DNA of 64,000 bases from NCBI GenBank assembly GCA_036389375.1, contig DASVQA010000076.1, forward strand, positions 1 through 64,000, read 5' to 3'. Positions 50,007 through 58,028 of the stretch are shown here, one piece after another (the stretch's first letter is position 1; each line of letters starts with the position of its first letter). The position numbers and the translations under genes were made by a program. This DNA is from QHXQ01 sp036389375 (GTDB taxonomy: Bacteria > Acidobacteriota > Blastocatellia > Pyrinomonadales > Pyrinomonadaceae). Under the pieces are notes generated by a model. The model made no database searches. It saw only the letters and a program-made list of their open reading frames with translations, and was not told the DNA's origin.

Positions 50007-52781
50007 ATGGGCATAGATAAATTTCTGACTAAGGTTTTCGGCAGCAGCAATCAGCGTTATCTGAAGGCGCTGCAACCGACCATCGAGCGCATCAACGAGC
50101 TTGAGGCGCAGGTCAAGCCGCTCTCGGACGATCAGATGCGAGCGCGCATCAACGAGTTTCGCGCGCAGATCGCGCAAGCCGTCGCCGCCGCCGGCGACAA
50201 GGAAGAACGCAGACGGCGCGAGCAGGACGTGCTTGAAGAGATACTGCCGGAAGTCTTCGCGCTCGTGCGTGAGGCGTCCGTGCGCGCCACCGGCATGCGC
50301 CATTTCGACGTGCAACTCATCGGCGGCATCGCGCTCCATCAGGGCAAGATTGCCGAGATGCGGACGGGCGAAGGCAAGACGCTCGTGGCGACGCTGCCCG
50401 CCTCGCTCAATGCTTTGACGGGGCGCGGCGTCCACGTCGTTACCGTCAACGACTATCTGGCGGCGCGCGACGCCGACTGGATGGGGCGCATCTACAAGTT
50501 TCTCGGTCTCACCGTCGGCGTCATCCAGAATGACATGGACGACTGGGCGCGCAAAGACGCCTACGCCGCCGACATCACCTATGGCACGAACAACGAGTTC
50601 GGCTTCGACTATCTGCGCGACAACATGAAGTTCGACCTCGCCACCTGCGTCCAGCACGGGCATTACTTCGCCATCGTGGACGAGGTTGATTCAATCCTGA
50701 TTGACGAGGCGCGCACGCCGCTCATCATCTCCGGCCCGTCCGACGAAGCGACCGACAAGTATTTCAAAGCCGACGCGATCATCCCGATGCTCAAACGCGG
50801 GCAGGAGATCGAAGAGTCGCCCGGCCACAAGAAGGTCACGGGCGATTACGTCGTGGACGAGAAGCAGCACACGGCCGTGCTGACGGAAGAGGGCGTGGAC
50901 AAGGCCGAGCGGCTCTTAGGCGTCGGCAATCTCTACGACCCGTCGAATATGGAGATGCTCCACTGCGTCGAACAGGCTTTGAAGGCGCACACGCTCTACC
51001 GACTCGATCATCAATACATCGTGCGCGACGGCGAAGTGATCATCGTGGACGAGTTCACGGGGCGCACGATGCCGGGTCGGCGCTGGTCGGATGGTCTGCA
51101 TCAAGCGGTCGAAGCGAAAGAGGGCGTGAAGATAGAGCGCGAGAACCAGACGCTCGCCACCATCACGCTGCAAAACTATTTCCGGCTCTACCAGAAACTA
51201 GCCGGCATGACCGGCACGGCCGCGACCGAAGAGGCGGAGTTCGACTCGACCTACAAACTGCAAGTCGCCATCATCCCGACGCACCGGCCGATGGTGCGCG
51301 TGGACAACCCCGATATGATCTTCCGCACGCTGCCGGAAAAGTGGGACGCGGTGATTGACGAGATCAAAGAGTGTTACGAGAAGGGGCAACCCACGCTCGT
51401 CGGCACGGTGTCGGTTGAAAACTCGGAATTGATCGCGCGCAAACTGCAACGCGCGAACGTGCCGCACAACGTCCTCAATGCGAAGTATCACGAGCGCGAG
51501 GCCGAGATCGTCGCGCAGGCGGGGCGCAAGGGCACGGTCACGATTGCGACCAATATGGCGGGGCGTGGCACGGACATCCTCTTGGGTGGCAATCCTGAGT
51601 TCATGGCGCGCGAGTTTCTGAAGCAGGCCGAGATCGACCCGGACGAAGCGACGCCCGAACAGTTTGAAGAGGCTTTAGAGCGCGCCAAGCGTATCGTCGA
51701 AGCGGAGCATAAAGAGGTGGTCGCGGCCGGCGGCTTGCACATCATCGGCACGGAGCGGCACGAATCGCGCCGCATTGATAATCAGTTGCGCGGGCGTGCC
51801 GGTCGGCAGGGCGACCCCGGCTCGTCGCGTTTCTTTCTCTCGCTCGAAGACGATCTGATGCGTATCTTCGCGGGCGACAAGGTCAAGGCGTTGATGCAGC
51901 GGCTGGGGATGGAGCAGGGCGTCGCCATCGAGTCCAAGATGGTGTCGAAGCGCATCGAGGCGGCGCAGAAATCGGTCGAAGGGCGCAACTTCGAGACGCG
52001 CAAACACCTGCTGCAATACGACGACGTGATGAACCGGCAGCGCGAGACGATCTACGGGCTGCGCCGCCAGTTGATGGAAGAACCCGATCAGCGCGAGTTC
52101 CTGCTCGGCGACACGGGCGTGGCGCACGATCTGCTGGCCGACCTGACCGGACAATACCTGAACGCGCAAGCCGCGCCGGACGACTGGGACGTGGAGAACT
52201 ACAAAATCCAGCTTCAGTCCGTCTTCGCTTTCGACGCGGACGCCGAAGGGCTGAACTTCGACAACGCGACGGCGGGCGAGCTACAGGAGACGATCTGGCA
52301 GAAGCTGAAAGAGAAGTACGCCGAGAAAGAGGCGCAGGTTGGCGCAGAAGCGATGCGGACTTACGAGCGCATCATCATGCTCAACATCATCGATGCGCAA
52401 TGGAAAGATCACCTGCTCGCGCTCGACCACTTAAAGCAGGGCATAGGTCTCGTCGGCTACGGGCAGAAAGACCCACTCGTCGAATACAAAAAGGAGAGCT
52501 TCGATCTGTTCCAAGCGATGCTCGACCGCATTGACACGTTCACCATTCGCTCGCTCTTTAACCTGCAAGTCGTCGCCGAGCAAGCGCCCGAACAACTGCA
52601 ACAGCGCCGCCGCAGCCGCCCGACCTCGATGACCTTTACGGGCCCCAATCAGGGCGCAGCCGCCGCCGGGGAAGAGGCGGCGCGCACCAAGACCGTCACG
52701 CGCGATCAGCCAAAGGTCGGGCGCAACGAGCCGTGCCCGTGCGGGTCGGGCAAGAAGTTCAAGAAGTGTTGCGGCGCATAA
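50007..52781 (+). CDS. secA: preprotein translocase ATPase SecA
   Basis: 924 residues, full length. DEAD motor: Walker A MRTGEGKTLVA at about 118-128, DEVDSILIDEARTPL, then GRGTDI and QLRGRAGRQGDPGSS. The preprotein crosslinking and C-terminal domains are present and the last 15 residues give a zinc motif CPCGSGKKFKKCC. SecA drives unfolded preproteins through SecYEG with ATP and binds SecB/ribosomes through the zinc end. It is the single copy in the window. A stem-loop covers its stop codon. Confidence 0.98.
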   Translation: MGIDKFLTKVFGSSNQRYLKALQPTIERINELEAQVKPLSDDQMRARINEFRAQIAQAVAAAGDKEERRRREQDVLEEILPEVFALVREASVRATGMRHFDVQLIGGIALHQGKIAEMRTGEGKTLVATLPASLNALTGRGVHVVTVNDYLAARDADWMGRIYKFLGLTVGVIQNDMDDWARKDAYAADITYGTNNEFGFDYLRDNMKFDLATCVQHGHYFAIVDEVDSILIDEARTPLIISGPSDEATDKYFKADAIIPMLKRGQEIEESPGHKKVTGDYVVDEKQHTAVLTEEGVDKAERLLGVGNLYDPSNMEMLHCVEQALKAHTLYRLDHQYIVRDGEVIIVDEFTGRTMPGRRWSDGLHQAVEAKEGVKIERENQTLATITLQNYFRLYQKLAGMTGTAATEEAEFDSTYKLQVAIIPTHRPMVRVDNPDMIFRTLPEKWDAVIDEIKECYEKGQPTLVGTVSVENSELIARKLQRANVPHNVLNAKYHEREAEIVAQAGRKGTVTIATNMAGRGTDILLGGNPEFMAREFLKQAEIDPDEATPEQFEEALERAKRIVEAEHKEVVAAGGLHIIGTERHESRRIDNQLRGRAGRQGDPGSSRFFLSLEDDLMRIFAGDKVKALMQRLGMEQGVAIESKMVSKRIEAAQKSVEGRNFETRKHLLQYDDVMNRQRETIYGLRRQLMEEPDQREFLLGDTGVAHDLLADLTGQYLNAQAAPDDWDVENYKIQLQSVFAFDADAEGLNFDNATAGELQETIWQKLKEKYAEKEAQVGAEAMRTYERIIMLNIIDAQWKDHLLALDHLKQGIGLVGYGQKDPLVEYKKESFDLFQAMLDRIDTFTIRSLFNLQVVAEQAPEQLQQRRRSRPTSMTFTGPNQGAAAAGEEAARTKTVTRDQPKVGRNEPCPCGSGKKFKKCCGA

Positions 52782-52800
52782 AGTCTGTCCGCCGCAACAC
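52766..52800 (+). promoter_or_regulatory. perfect 11-bp stem-loop over secA stop codon
   Basis: GTGTTGCGGCG (52766-52776) pairs exactly with CGCCGCAACAC (52790-52800). The TAA of secA is in the loop and the next gene's GGAGG ribosome site begins four bases beyond. Without a T-run it may be an intercistronic stability or attenuation element rather than a terminator. Confidence 0.55.
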
Positions 52801-52816
52801 GCATGGAGGGTCGTCT

Positions 52817-53662
52817 ATGTTTAAGCCTCACGCGACCAATGCGGCGCAACGCACCGCCCTGCTGTTCCTGTTCGTGTGCCTGTCGCTCGCAGGCACACGG
52901 ACAACTATCTACGCCCAACAATCACCGGCCGTCACTTTAGCCACCACTTCGACGGCCACTGCGCGCGGGCTTGAGCTATACAATCAAGGGAATTTCAAAG
53001 AAGCCATCAACGCGCTGAAGCAGGCCAGCCAGCAGCAGCGCACGGACGCAACCGCTTGGCATTTTCTCGGGCTTGCTTACCAGCAGACGGGCGATCTGAA
53101 GAACGCGCAGAAGGCGTTGGAGACGGCCCTTTACCTGCGTTTCGCGCAGTTCGCGCCCAACTCGTTCGGCGTGGACGGCAAGCAATTCGCTGACCTGAAC
53201 AAAGATGAGCGCGCAGTTTTTCTCGCCGAACAGGTGCGCCGTTACCGCGCGGCTCTGCCGACGCTCGAAGCTTATCTTCAGTTGAACCCGCCGGACGCAG
53301 CCCTGTGGCGCGAACAAGCTGAGAGCCTGAAGTTTTATATCGAGCACACGGAAGCAACGGACAGCGAGCCGTATATCGCTACGCTGACGGACGGGTTAAC
53401 GCGGGCGGCCATCACCTTCAAGCGGGAGCCGGAGTTCAGCGCAGAGGCCCGCCGGTACAATATCACCGGCGAAGTCACACTACGCATGGTGCTCGCAGCC
53501 GACGGCACGGTGCAGCACATCCTTGTGGTCAAGCCGCTGCCCTATGGCTTGATCGAACAGTGCATCGAGGCGGCCCGCGCCATGCGCTTCAACCCGGCCA
53601 TAAAGGACGGCCGCCCCGTCGCGCAATACACGTCCGTCACATACCATTTCTACATCTACTGA
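52817..53662 (+). CDS. secreted TPR protein with TonB C-terminal domain
   Basis: 281 residues from the ATG at 52817 (GGAGGG upstream). A signal peptide/anchor covers residues about 1-36. Two TPR units follow (GLELYNQGNFKEAINALKQA; AWHFLGLAYQQTGDLKNAQKAL), then a helical spacer and a TonB_C domain (YNITGEVTLRMVLAADGTVQHILVVKPLPYGL...MRFNPAIKDGRPV). It lacks the Pro-rich span of classical TonB. Such fusions are abundant in Acidobacteria and may couple outer-membrane receptors or act as scaffolds; the role is unproven. Confidence 0.85.
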   Translation: MFKPHATNAAQRTALLFLFVCLSLAGTRTTIYAQQSPAVTLATTSTATARGLELYNQGNFKEAINALKQASQQQRTDATAWHFLGLAYQQTGDLKNAQKALETALYLRFAQFAPNSFGVDGKQFADLNKDERAVFLAEQVRRYRAALPTLEAYLQLNPPDAALWREQAESLKFYIEHTEATDSEPYIATLTDGLTRAAITFKREPEFSAEARRYNITGEVTLRMVLAADGTVQHILVVKPLPYGLIEQCIEAARAMRFNPAIKDGRPVAQYTSVTYHFYIY

Positions 53663-53730
53663 CGGCGTGCCCGTGTGCGCCGTGTTAAGAACGCGCAGGT
53701 CGCCGGCCCCCGCGCTGCTGCTTTCACCCT

Positions 53731-54942
53731 TTGAGTACGAACACCACGTCAACTAACCCGGTCGTGCAAGCCATCGTGGCGGGCACAGCGCCGACGGCTG
53801 CGCGCCTGATGGCCGCGCGCGGCATGTTGCCGCTCGCGCAGACCGAACTGCTGGAAGTGCTTGTCGCGCTCAGCGCCGATAGCGACGAAGGGATCGCGCA
53901 GGCGGCCGGCGAGACGCTCGCCGCGCAAGAGTCGCCCGTGCTCGTCGAGGCCGCCACGGCCGCCGATACGCCGCCCGCCGTGCTTGCGTATCTCGCGCGC
54001 CGCGAGCGGGCCGAGCGCGCCGTCCACGAAGCGGTGGCACTCAATCATCACACGCCCGACGACGCCATCGCCGCGCTCGCCGCCGCGACGCCTGACAGTT
54101 CGCTCCTCGAACTCATCACGATCAACCAGCAGCGCCTCATTCGCGCGCCCGCGATCATTGACGCAGTGCTCGCCAATCCGGCGCGCACACACGAAGCCGA
54201 GCGCCGCGTGCGCGAAGTCCGCCGCGAGTTCTTCGAGAAGGAGCGCGGCGCACAGCAGATCGCCGCCGAGATGCGTGCGCGCGGCGCAAGCGCGGCGGCC
54301 GAGTTCTTCGAGCAAGCCGAGTCGGTCGGCGGCGTCGGCGGGCTGACGGTCGAAGACGCCTGGCTCATCGCCGAGCACATCGAGGTCGCGGACGCAGACA
54401 TTGACGACTCTTGGCTACCGCTCGAACGCTTGGAGGAAATTTTTGCCGAGAGCGATGAGCAGCGCATCGCCAACGCAGAGCGCGTGCTGGCGGAAGCGGC
54501 GGCCGAAGCCAGTGAGGTCGCACCCGAACGCATCTCGCTCATCCGGCGCATCATGCTGATGTCCGTCAAGGATCGCGTGAAGCTGGCGATGAAAGGCGAC
54601 CGCGAGACGCGCGGCATTCTTATCCGCGACTCCAACAAGGTCGTCGCCACCGGCGTCATCAGCAATCCGCGCATCACCGATCAGGAAGTGGAGAACATCG
54701 CCTCGATGCGTACCGTCTCGGACGAAGTCCTGCGGATCATCGGGATGAACCGCGCCTGGACGCGCTCTTATCCCATCATCCATAACCTCGCGCGCAATCC
54801 GCGCACGCCCCTCGCCGTCGCCATCACCATCCTGACCCGCATCCAGACGCGCGACCTTCAACAACTCTCGCAGAATCGCAACGTCTCCGACGCCGTCCGC
54901 CGCCAGGCCCAACGCCTCCTGCACATGCGCGGCGGACGCTGA
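53731..54942 (+). CDS. alpha-helical repeat protein of unknown function
   Basis: 403 residues if read from the TTG at 53731; a GTG at 53764 is another candidate, and neither has a clear ribosome site. The sequence is a series of Ala/Glu/Arg-rich helices with HEAT-like spacing (LMAARGMLPLAQTELLEVLVALSAD; AVALNHHTPDDAIAALAAATPD; ISNPRITDQEVENIASM; ARNPRTPLAVAITILTRI). Conserved-looking PRxT/xxAxxI segments resemble DUF2336-like leucine-rich variants but I cannot assign a family. Cytosolic. A heptamer-type hairpin follows the stop. Confidence 0.65.
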   Translation: MSTNTTSTNPVVQAIVAGTAPTAARLMAARGMLPLAQTELLEVLVALSADSDEGIAQAAGETLAAQESPVLVEAATAADTPPAVLAYLARRERAERAVHEAVALNHHTPDDAIAALAAATPDSSLLELITINQQRLIRAPAIIDAVLANPARTHEAERRVREVRREFFEKERGAQQIAAEMRARGASAAAEFFEQAESVGGVGGLTVEDAWLIAEHIEVADADIDDSWLPLERLEEIFAESDEQRIANAERVLAEAAAEASEVAPERISLIRRIMLMSVKDRVKLAMKGDRETRGILIRDSNKVVATGVISNPRITDQEVENIASMRTVSDEVLRIIGMNRAWTRSYPIIHNLARNPRTPLAVAITILTRIQTRDLQQLSQNRNVSDAVRRQAQRLLHMRGGR

Positions 54943-54945
54943 AAA

Positions 54946-55018
54946 GCAGAGACGAGTGACGAGCGACGAGTTAAGGAATTTCTGCCTGCTCGTCACTCGT
55001 CACTTGGCATTCGTCACT
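54946..55018. repeat. heptamer-array hairpin 3 (GACGAGT type)
   Basis: The left arm is GACGAGT, GACGAGC, GACGAGT; the right arm CTCGTCA, CTCGTCA, CTTGGCA, TTCGTCA. GACGAGTGACGAG (54951-54963) is exactly complementary to 54989-55001. It lies between convergent stops, where a terminator would be expected. Confidence 0.85.
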
Positions 55019-55022
55019 GGCC

Positions 55023-55553
55023 TTAAAATATCTGTGAGCCTTTGCGTAGCACCGACCAGGCGACATCGGTGAGGGTGTGGCTGGCCGCGCCCCACCACAG
55101 ACCGGCCAGCGCGGCGAGCAGGACGTGCAACGTGCGTCCCTGCATCAGCGCGCCCGCTTCAATCGCGCGCCATGCGCGGAGCACCGCGCTGTAATCGGCC
55201 GGCGTGCCGGCGACGAGTGTGGCGCGCAGGTAGATGGCGGCGCACACGACGAGCGTCAGCATCAGCGCGAAATAGACGACGCGGATCAGCGTGCCGAAGA
55301 TGATGCCGTGCGACCAGCGCGAGCGGTGGCGAAAGAGGGCGCGGTACGGCCACCAGAGGAAACGAAACAGACCCCAACGCGTGTACTGCCGCGACAGTAT
55401 GTCGAGGTCTGGGCCGAACATCAGTCCACCGAACAGCATCGCGCCCGTCGCCGTCGCCGCCAGCAACACGCTCCCCGTCGCGCCCCACGCCGCCGCGAAG
55501 GTCGGCGCAGCCAGCAACAAAGTGATCGCGTCGTGTGTGCGTCCCGAAGGCAT
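55023..55553 (-). CDS. DUF2227 putative metal-binding membrane protein
   Basis: 176 residues. The N-terminal MPSGRTHDAITL begins with the family pattern (His7, Asp8), with GPDLDI at 48-53, HRSRWSHG (about 76-83) and a late SHTLTD near 162. These His/Asp sites resemble the zinc-dependent phospholipase/YdjM-like fold. Three hydrophobic helices mark it as membrane-bound. Bacterial DUF2227 has no proven activity. The ATG at 55553 abuts the next hairpin. Confidence 0.8.
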   Translation of the reverse strand: MPSGRTHDAITLLLAAPTFAAAWGATGSVLLAATATGAMLFGGLMFGPDLDILSRQYTRWGLFRFLWWPYRALFRHRSRWSHGIIFGTLIRVVYFALMLTLVVCAAIYLRATLVAGTPADYSAVLRAWRAIEAGALMQGRTLHVLLAALAGLWWGAASHTLTDVAWSVLRKGSQIF

Positions 55554-55637
55554 AAGAGCAGAGGTCAGAGGTCAGAGGTCAGAGGTTAGCTAAGCAATTT
55601 TGCTGCTACTGACCTCTGACCTCTGACCTCTGCTTAT
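55552..55637. repeat. heptamer-array hairpin 4 (AGAGGTC type)
   Basis: The left arm has AGAGGTC repeated three times then AGAGGTT; the right arm GACCTCT repeated three times then GCTTAT. The arms pair over about 30 bases, with a short GCTAAGCAATTTTGCTGCT-type core between. It lies between the DUF2227 start and the LpxL-like gene, close to the ATG of the former. Confidence 0.9.
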
Positions 55638-55726
55638 AGCATGTGCTCTCGCGGCGAGGCAAAAAGTCGTGGTTTGCCTGCCGGGCGAGCGGCACGCTAC
55701 ACTGTGCGCTCTTTGTTGGATTAACG

Positions 55727-56728
55727 ATGGGTAAACGCGGACGAACACAGACTTTCATGGAGTATGCCGCGACGCGCGCCCTGCTCGGCACGCTCGGCGC
55801 GCTGCCGCGCGCGGCCGCCGTCGCCGCCGGCCGCGCGCTGGGCCGGCTCGCCTACGCGTTCGGCGGCAACCTGCGGCGCACAGGTCAGATAAATTTGCGC
55901 CTCGCTTTCCCGGACATGAACGAGCAGGAGCGGACGCGAATCCTGCGCGGCTGTTACGACAGTCTGGGGCGCACGCTCGGCGAGTTTAGCCGCTTCCCGC
56001 GCGCCACGCGTGAGAGTCTGCGCGCGATGATTGATTACGACCCGGTGGGACTCAGTCACCTGCGCGCGGCCGAGGCGGCGGGACGCGGTGTCATCTTCCT
56101 GACCGGACATCTGGGCGGTTGGGAGGTGCTCAGCTTTGGCTGGTCGGCGCTGGAATACCCGATCAACTTCATCGTGCGCCCGTTGGATAATCCGCGCGTC
56201 GAAGCGTTGATCGAAGGCATCAGGACGCGCTTCGGCAACACCGCCATCAGCAAGACTGCCGCCGCACGGCAGGCGCTCCGCGTCCTGCGTAGTGGCGGCA
56301 CGCTCGGCATCCTCGCTGACCTCAACACGCAGGCCAAAGAGGGTGTGTTCGTCCCTTTCTTCGGTCATTTGGCCTGCACAACGACGGGGGCGGCCCTGCT
56401 GGCCCTGCGCGCAGATGCTCTGGTTATCCCGACTTGCGCTGTCTGGGACAAACAGCGTGGGCGCTACTTCTTTCACGGCGACCCGCCGGTCGAACTCGTT
56501 CGCACGGGCGATGAAAAGCGCGACATCGAAATCAACACAGCAAATTTTGCCGCCGCCATCGAACGCATGATCCGCGCTTATCCTGACCAATGGCTCTGGA
56601 TTCACAAGCGCTGGCACACACGTCCCGCAGGTGAACTAAGCCCTTATCATCGGCCCTCGCCAGCCCAAGATTCGCCTCGACTTACGCTTTCAGCCACCGA
56701 AAGCGAACTTTCCAATCGTCGGCCGTAA
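55727..56728 (+). CDS. LpxL/HtrB-like lysophospholipid/lipid A acyltransferase
   Basis: 333 residues from the ATG at 55727; upstream codons in frame lack homology. The acyltransferase motif H-x4-E is HLGGWE (His128, Glu133), followed by FIVRPLDNP, FGN-ISK, ADLNTQAKEGVFVPFFG (a late-acyltransferase signature) and WLWIHKRW near the end. The family adds secondary acyl chains to lipid A or related lipids at the cytoplasmic face. This supports a lipopolysaccharide-type outer membrane. The extreme C-terminus from about 300 is variable. It sits alone. Confidence 0.9.
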   Translation: MGKRGRTQTFMEYAATRALLGTLGALPRAAAVAAGRALGRLAYAFGGNLRRTGQINLRLAFPDMNEQERTRILRGCYDSLGRTLGEFSRFPRATRESLRAMIDYDPVGLSHLRAAEAAGRGVIFLTGHLGGWEVLSFGWSALEYPINFIVRPLDNPRVEALIEGIRTRFGNTAISKTAAARQALRVLRSGGTLGILADLNTQAKEGVFVPFFGHLACTTTGAALLALRADALVIPTCAVWDKQRGRYFFHGDPPVELVRTGDEKRDIEINTANFAAAIERMIRAYPDQWLWIHKRWHTRPAGELSPYHRPSPAQDSPRLTLSATESELSNRRP

Positions 56729-57179
56729 AATCTTTCACCACCTTAAGTGTTGCAATATTAACGTTTAGCTCTATGTCAGCCGTTATGTTACGGAAGTGTG
56801 GAGAAAATTTGTAAATTAATGCTTGACAGTCACGAAGAGTTGGTGTAATTTCCCACACGTTGATAGACAATCAACTTCTGAACGGTCTTTGTTAATGAAA
56901 GTGGACGTTGCCGGTTCTGTGGCGGACGGTTGAGGCTTAAAGCTTTTTAAAGTTTTCTACCGCATAACAGCAATTTTATCTCGCCCGTACCAACGCACCG
57001 CCGAACGCCGGGTCGCACGTAAGTGGCGATCTCCAGCTTAATGTCAACGCCACCCTGAATCTCCGAGCCTGCCCAAAAGTTTTAGCCTCGCCAGTCCCCC
57101 AAACTGGCGAGGCTCCTTCTCTTTCTGGCCAAAATTATTCTGCGCAGCAAGCGCCGGGTCGCAAGCTAAAGCCTTGTAA
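56729..57179. other. 451-base intergenic region with orphan promoter and candidate RNA
   Basis: A plus-strand promoter-like pair TTGACA (56823-56828) and TAATTT (56846-56851, 17-base spacer) points at no gene, while a terminator-like hairpin lies at 57084-57114. A 12-base direct repeat CGCCGGGTCGCA occurs at 57006-57017 and 57152-57163. A transcript of about 260 bases would fit; I cannot assign it to a known RNA. The start of this stretch is AT-rich (56740-56900). Confidence 0.4.
57084..57114. terminator. 12-bp hairpin terminator, active towards fabG on the minus strand
   Basis: AGCCTCGCCAGT and its complement with a seven-base loop. On the minus strand it lies 66 bases after the fabG stop and is followed by AAAACTTTTGG; on the plus strand by CCTTCTCTTTCT. 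It could end either fabG or the candidate plus-strand RNA. Confidence 0.75.
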
Positions 57180-57938
57180 CTACATGGCCAAGCCGCCGTC
57201 AACCTGTATGATCTGGCCTGTGATGTAGCGGGCGATGGGCGAGAGCAGGAAGCAGGCGATCTGTGCGACCTCGTCCGGCTCTGCGAAGCGCCCGAGCGGA
57301 ACCTGTTCGAGCAGTTTGGCGCGATAAGCTTCATCGAGCGCGCCGGCCATCTCGGTCGCCACCAGTCCCAACGCCAGCGCGTTGACCGTCACCTTGCGGC
57401 TCGCCACCTCTTTCGCCAGCGCCTTCGTCAAGCCGAACAGGCCAGCCTTCGATGCGGAGTAGTTCGACTGCCCGGCCATGCCGACCACGCCGCTAACTGA
57501 AGAGATGTTCAGGACAGCGCCGCCACCCTCTTGCCTGAGCATCACGCGCAGAGCGGCGCGCGCAAAATTCCATGCGCCCTTAAGATTCGTGTCTATGACG
57601 GCGTCCCAATCGGCCTCTTTCATGCGCAGGATCAGGTTGTCGCGCGTGATGCCGGCATTGTTGACGAGGAAATCTATGCGCCCGAAAGTATCCTTGGTCT
57701 GTTTAACCATCTCGGCGGCGGCTTCCGTGTGCGCCACGTCACACTGCGTCGCCAACACGCCGACGCCCAAAGCCTCTAGCTCACGCTTTAATTCTTCGGC
57801 CGCCTCGGCGCTCTGCGCGTAATTGAACGCGACCGATGCGCCGCGCCGCGCCAACTCCAAAGCGATGGCGCGACCGATGCCACGCGTCGCGCCCGTGACG
57901 ATTGCCGCCCGCCCGGCAAAAGATTTCTCATCGCTCAA
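57180..57938 (-). CDS. fabG: 3-oxoacyl-ACP reductase FabG-type short-chain dehydrogenase
   Basis: 252 residues from the TTG at 57938 (GGAGG upstream). NADP-binding TGATRGIG at 15-22, NNAG at 93-96, catalytic Ser147, Tyr160 and Lys164 (SNYSASKAG). FabG reduces 3-oxoacyl-ACP in fatty acid synthesis. The usual NAVAPGFI segment reads NALALGLV, with Pro replaced by Leu; this may change loop geometry or reflect a paralog with another role. No other fab gene is near, so the assignment as the main FabG is not secure. It follows galU after a hairpin on the same strand. Confidence 0.85.
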   Translation of the reverse strand: MSDEKSFAGRAAIVTGATRGIGRAIALELARRGASVAFNYAQSAEAAEELKRELEALGVGVLATQCDVAHTEAAAEMVKQTKDTFGRIDFLVNNAGITRDNLILRMKEADWDAVIDTNLKGAWNFARAALRVMLRQEGGGAVLNISSVSGVVGMAGQSNYSASKAGLFGLTKALAKEVASRKVTVNALALGLVATEMAGALDEAYRAKLLEQVPLGRFAEPDEVAQIACFLLSPIARYITGQIIQVDGGLAM

Positions 57939-57954
57939 AATGTTCGTCCTCCAT

Positions 57955-58028
57955 AGAGCAGAGGTCAGAGATTAGAGGTTAGTCAGAACGGTTTTTAACT
58001 GACCTCTAATCTCTGACCTCTGCTCTCT
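57955..58028. repeat. heptamer-array hairpin 5 (AGAGGTC/AGAGATT type)
   Basis: The left arm reads AGAGGTC, AGAGATT, AGAGGTT; the right arm is the complement (AACCTCT-type with GACCTCT, AATCTCT, GACCTCT). It runs into the galU stop codon and fills the gap between galU and fabG, both on the minus strand. Confidence 0.88.

Noticed and set aside
55552..55637. Tandem repeats as a CRISPR array
   Set aside because: The units are seven bases with no unique spacers, and the arms are inverted; no cas gene is near.
56823..57114. 6S, tmRNA, SRP or RNase P RNA in the intergenic region
   Set aside because: No conserved core segments of these RNAs could be seen.
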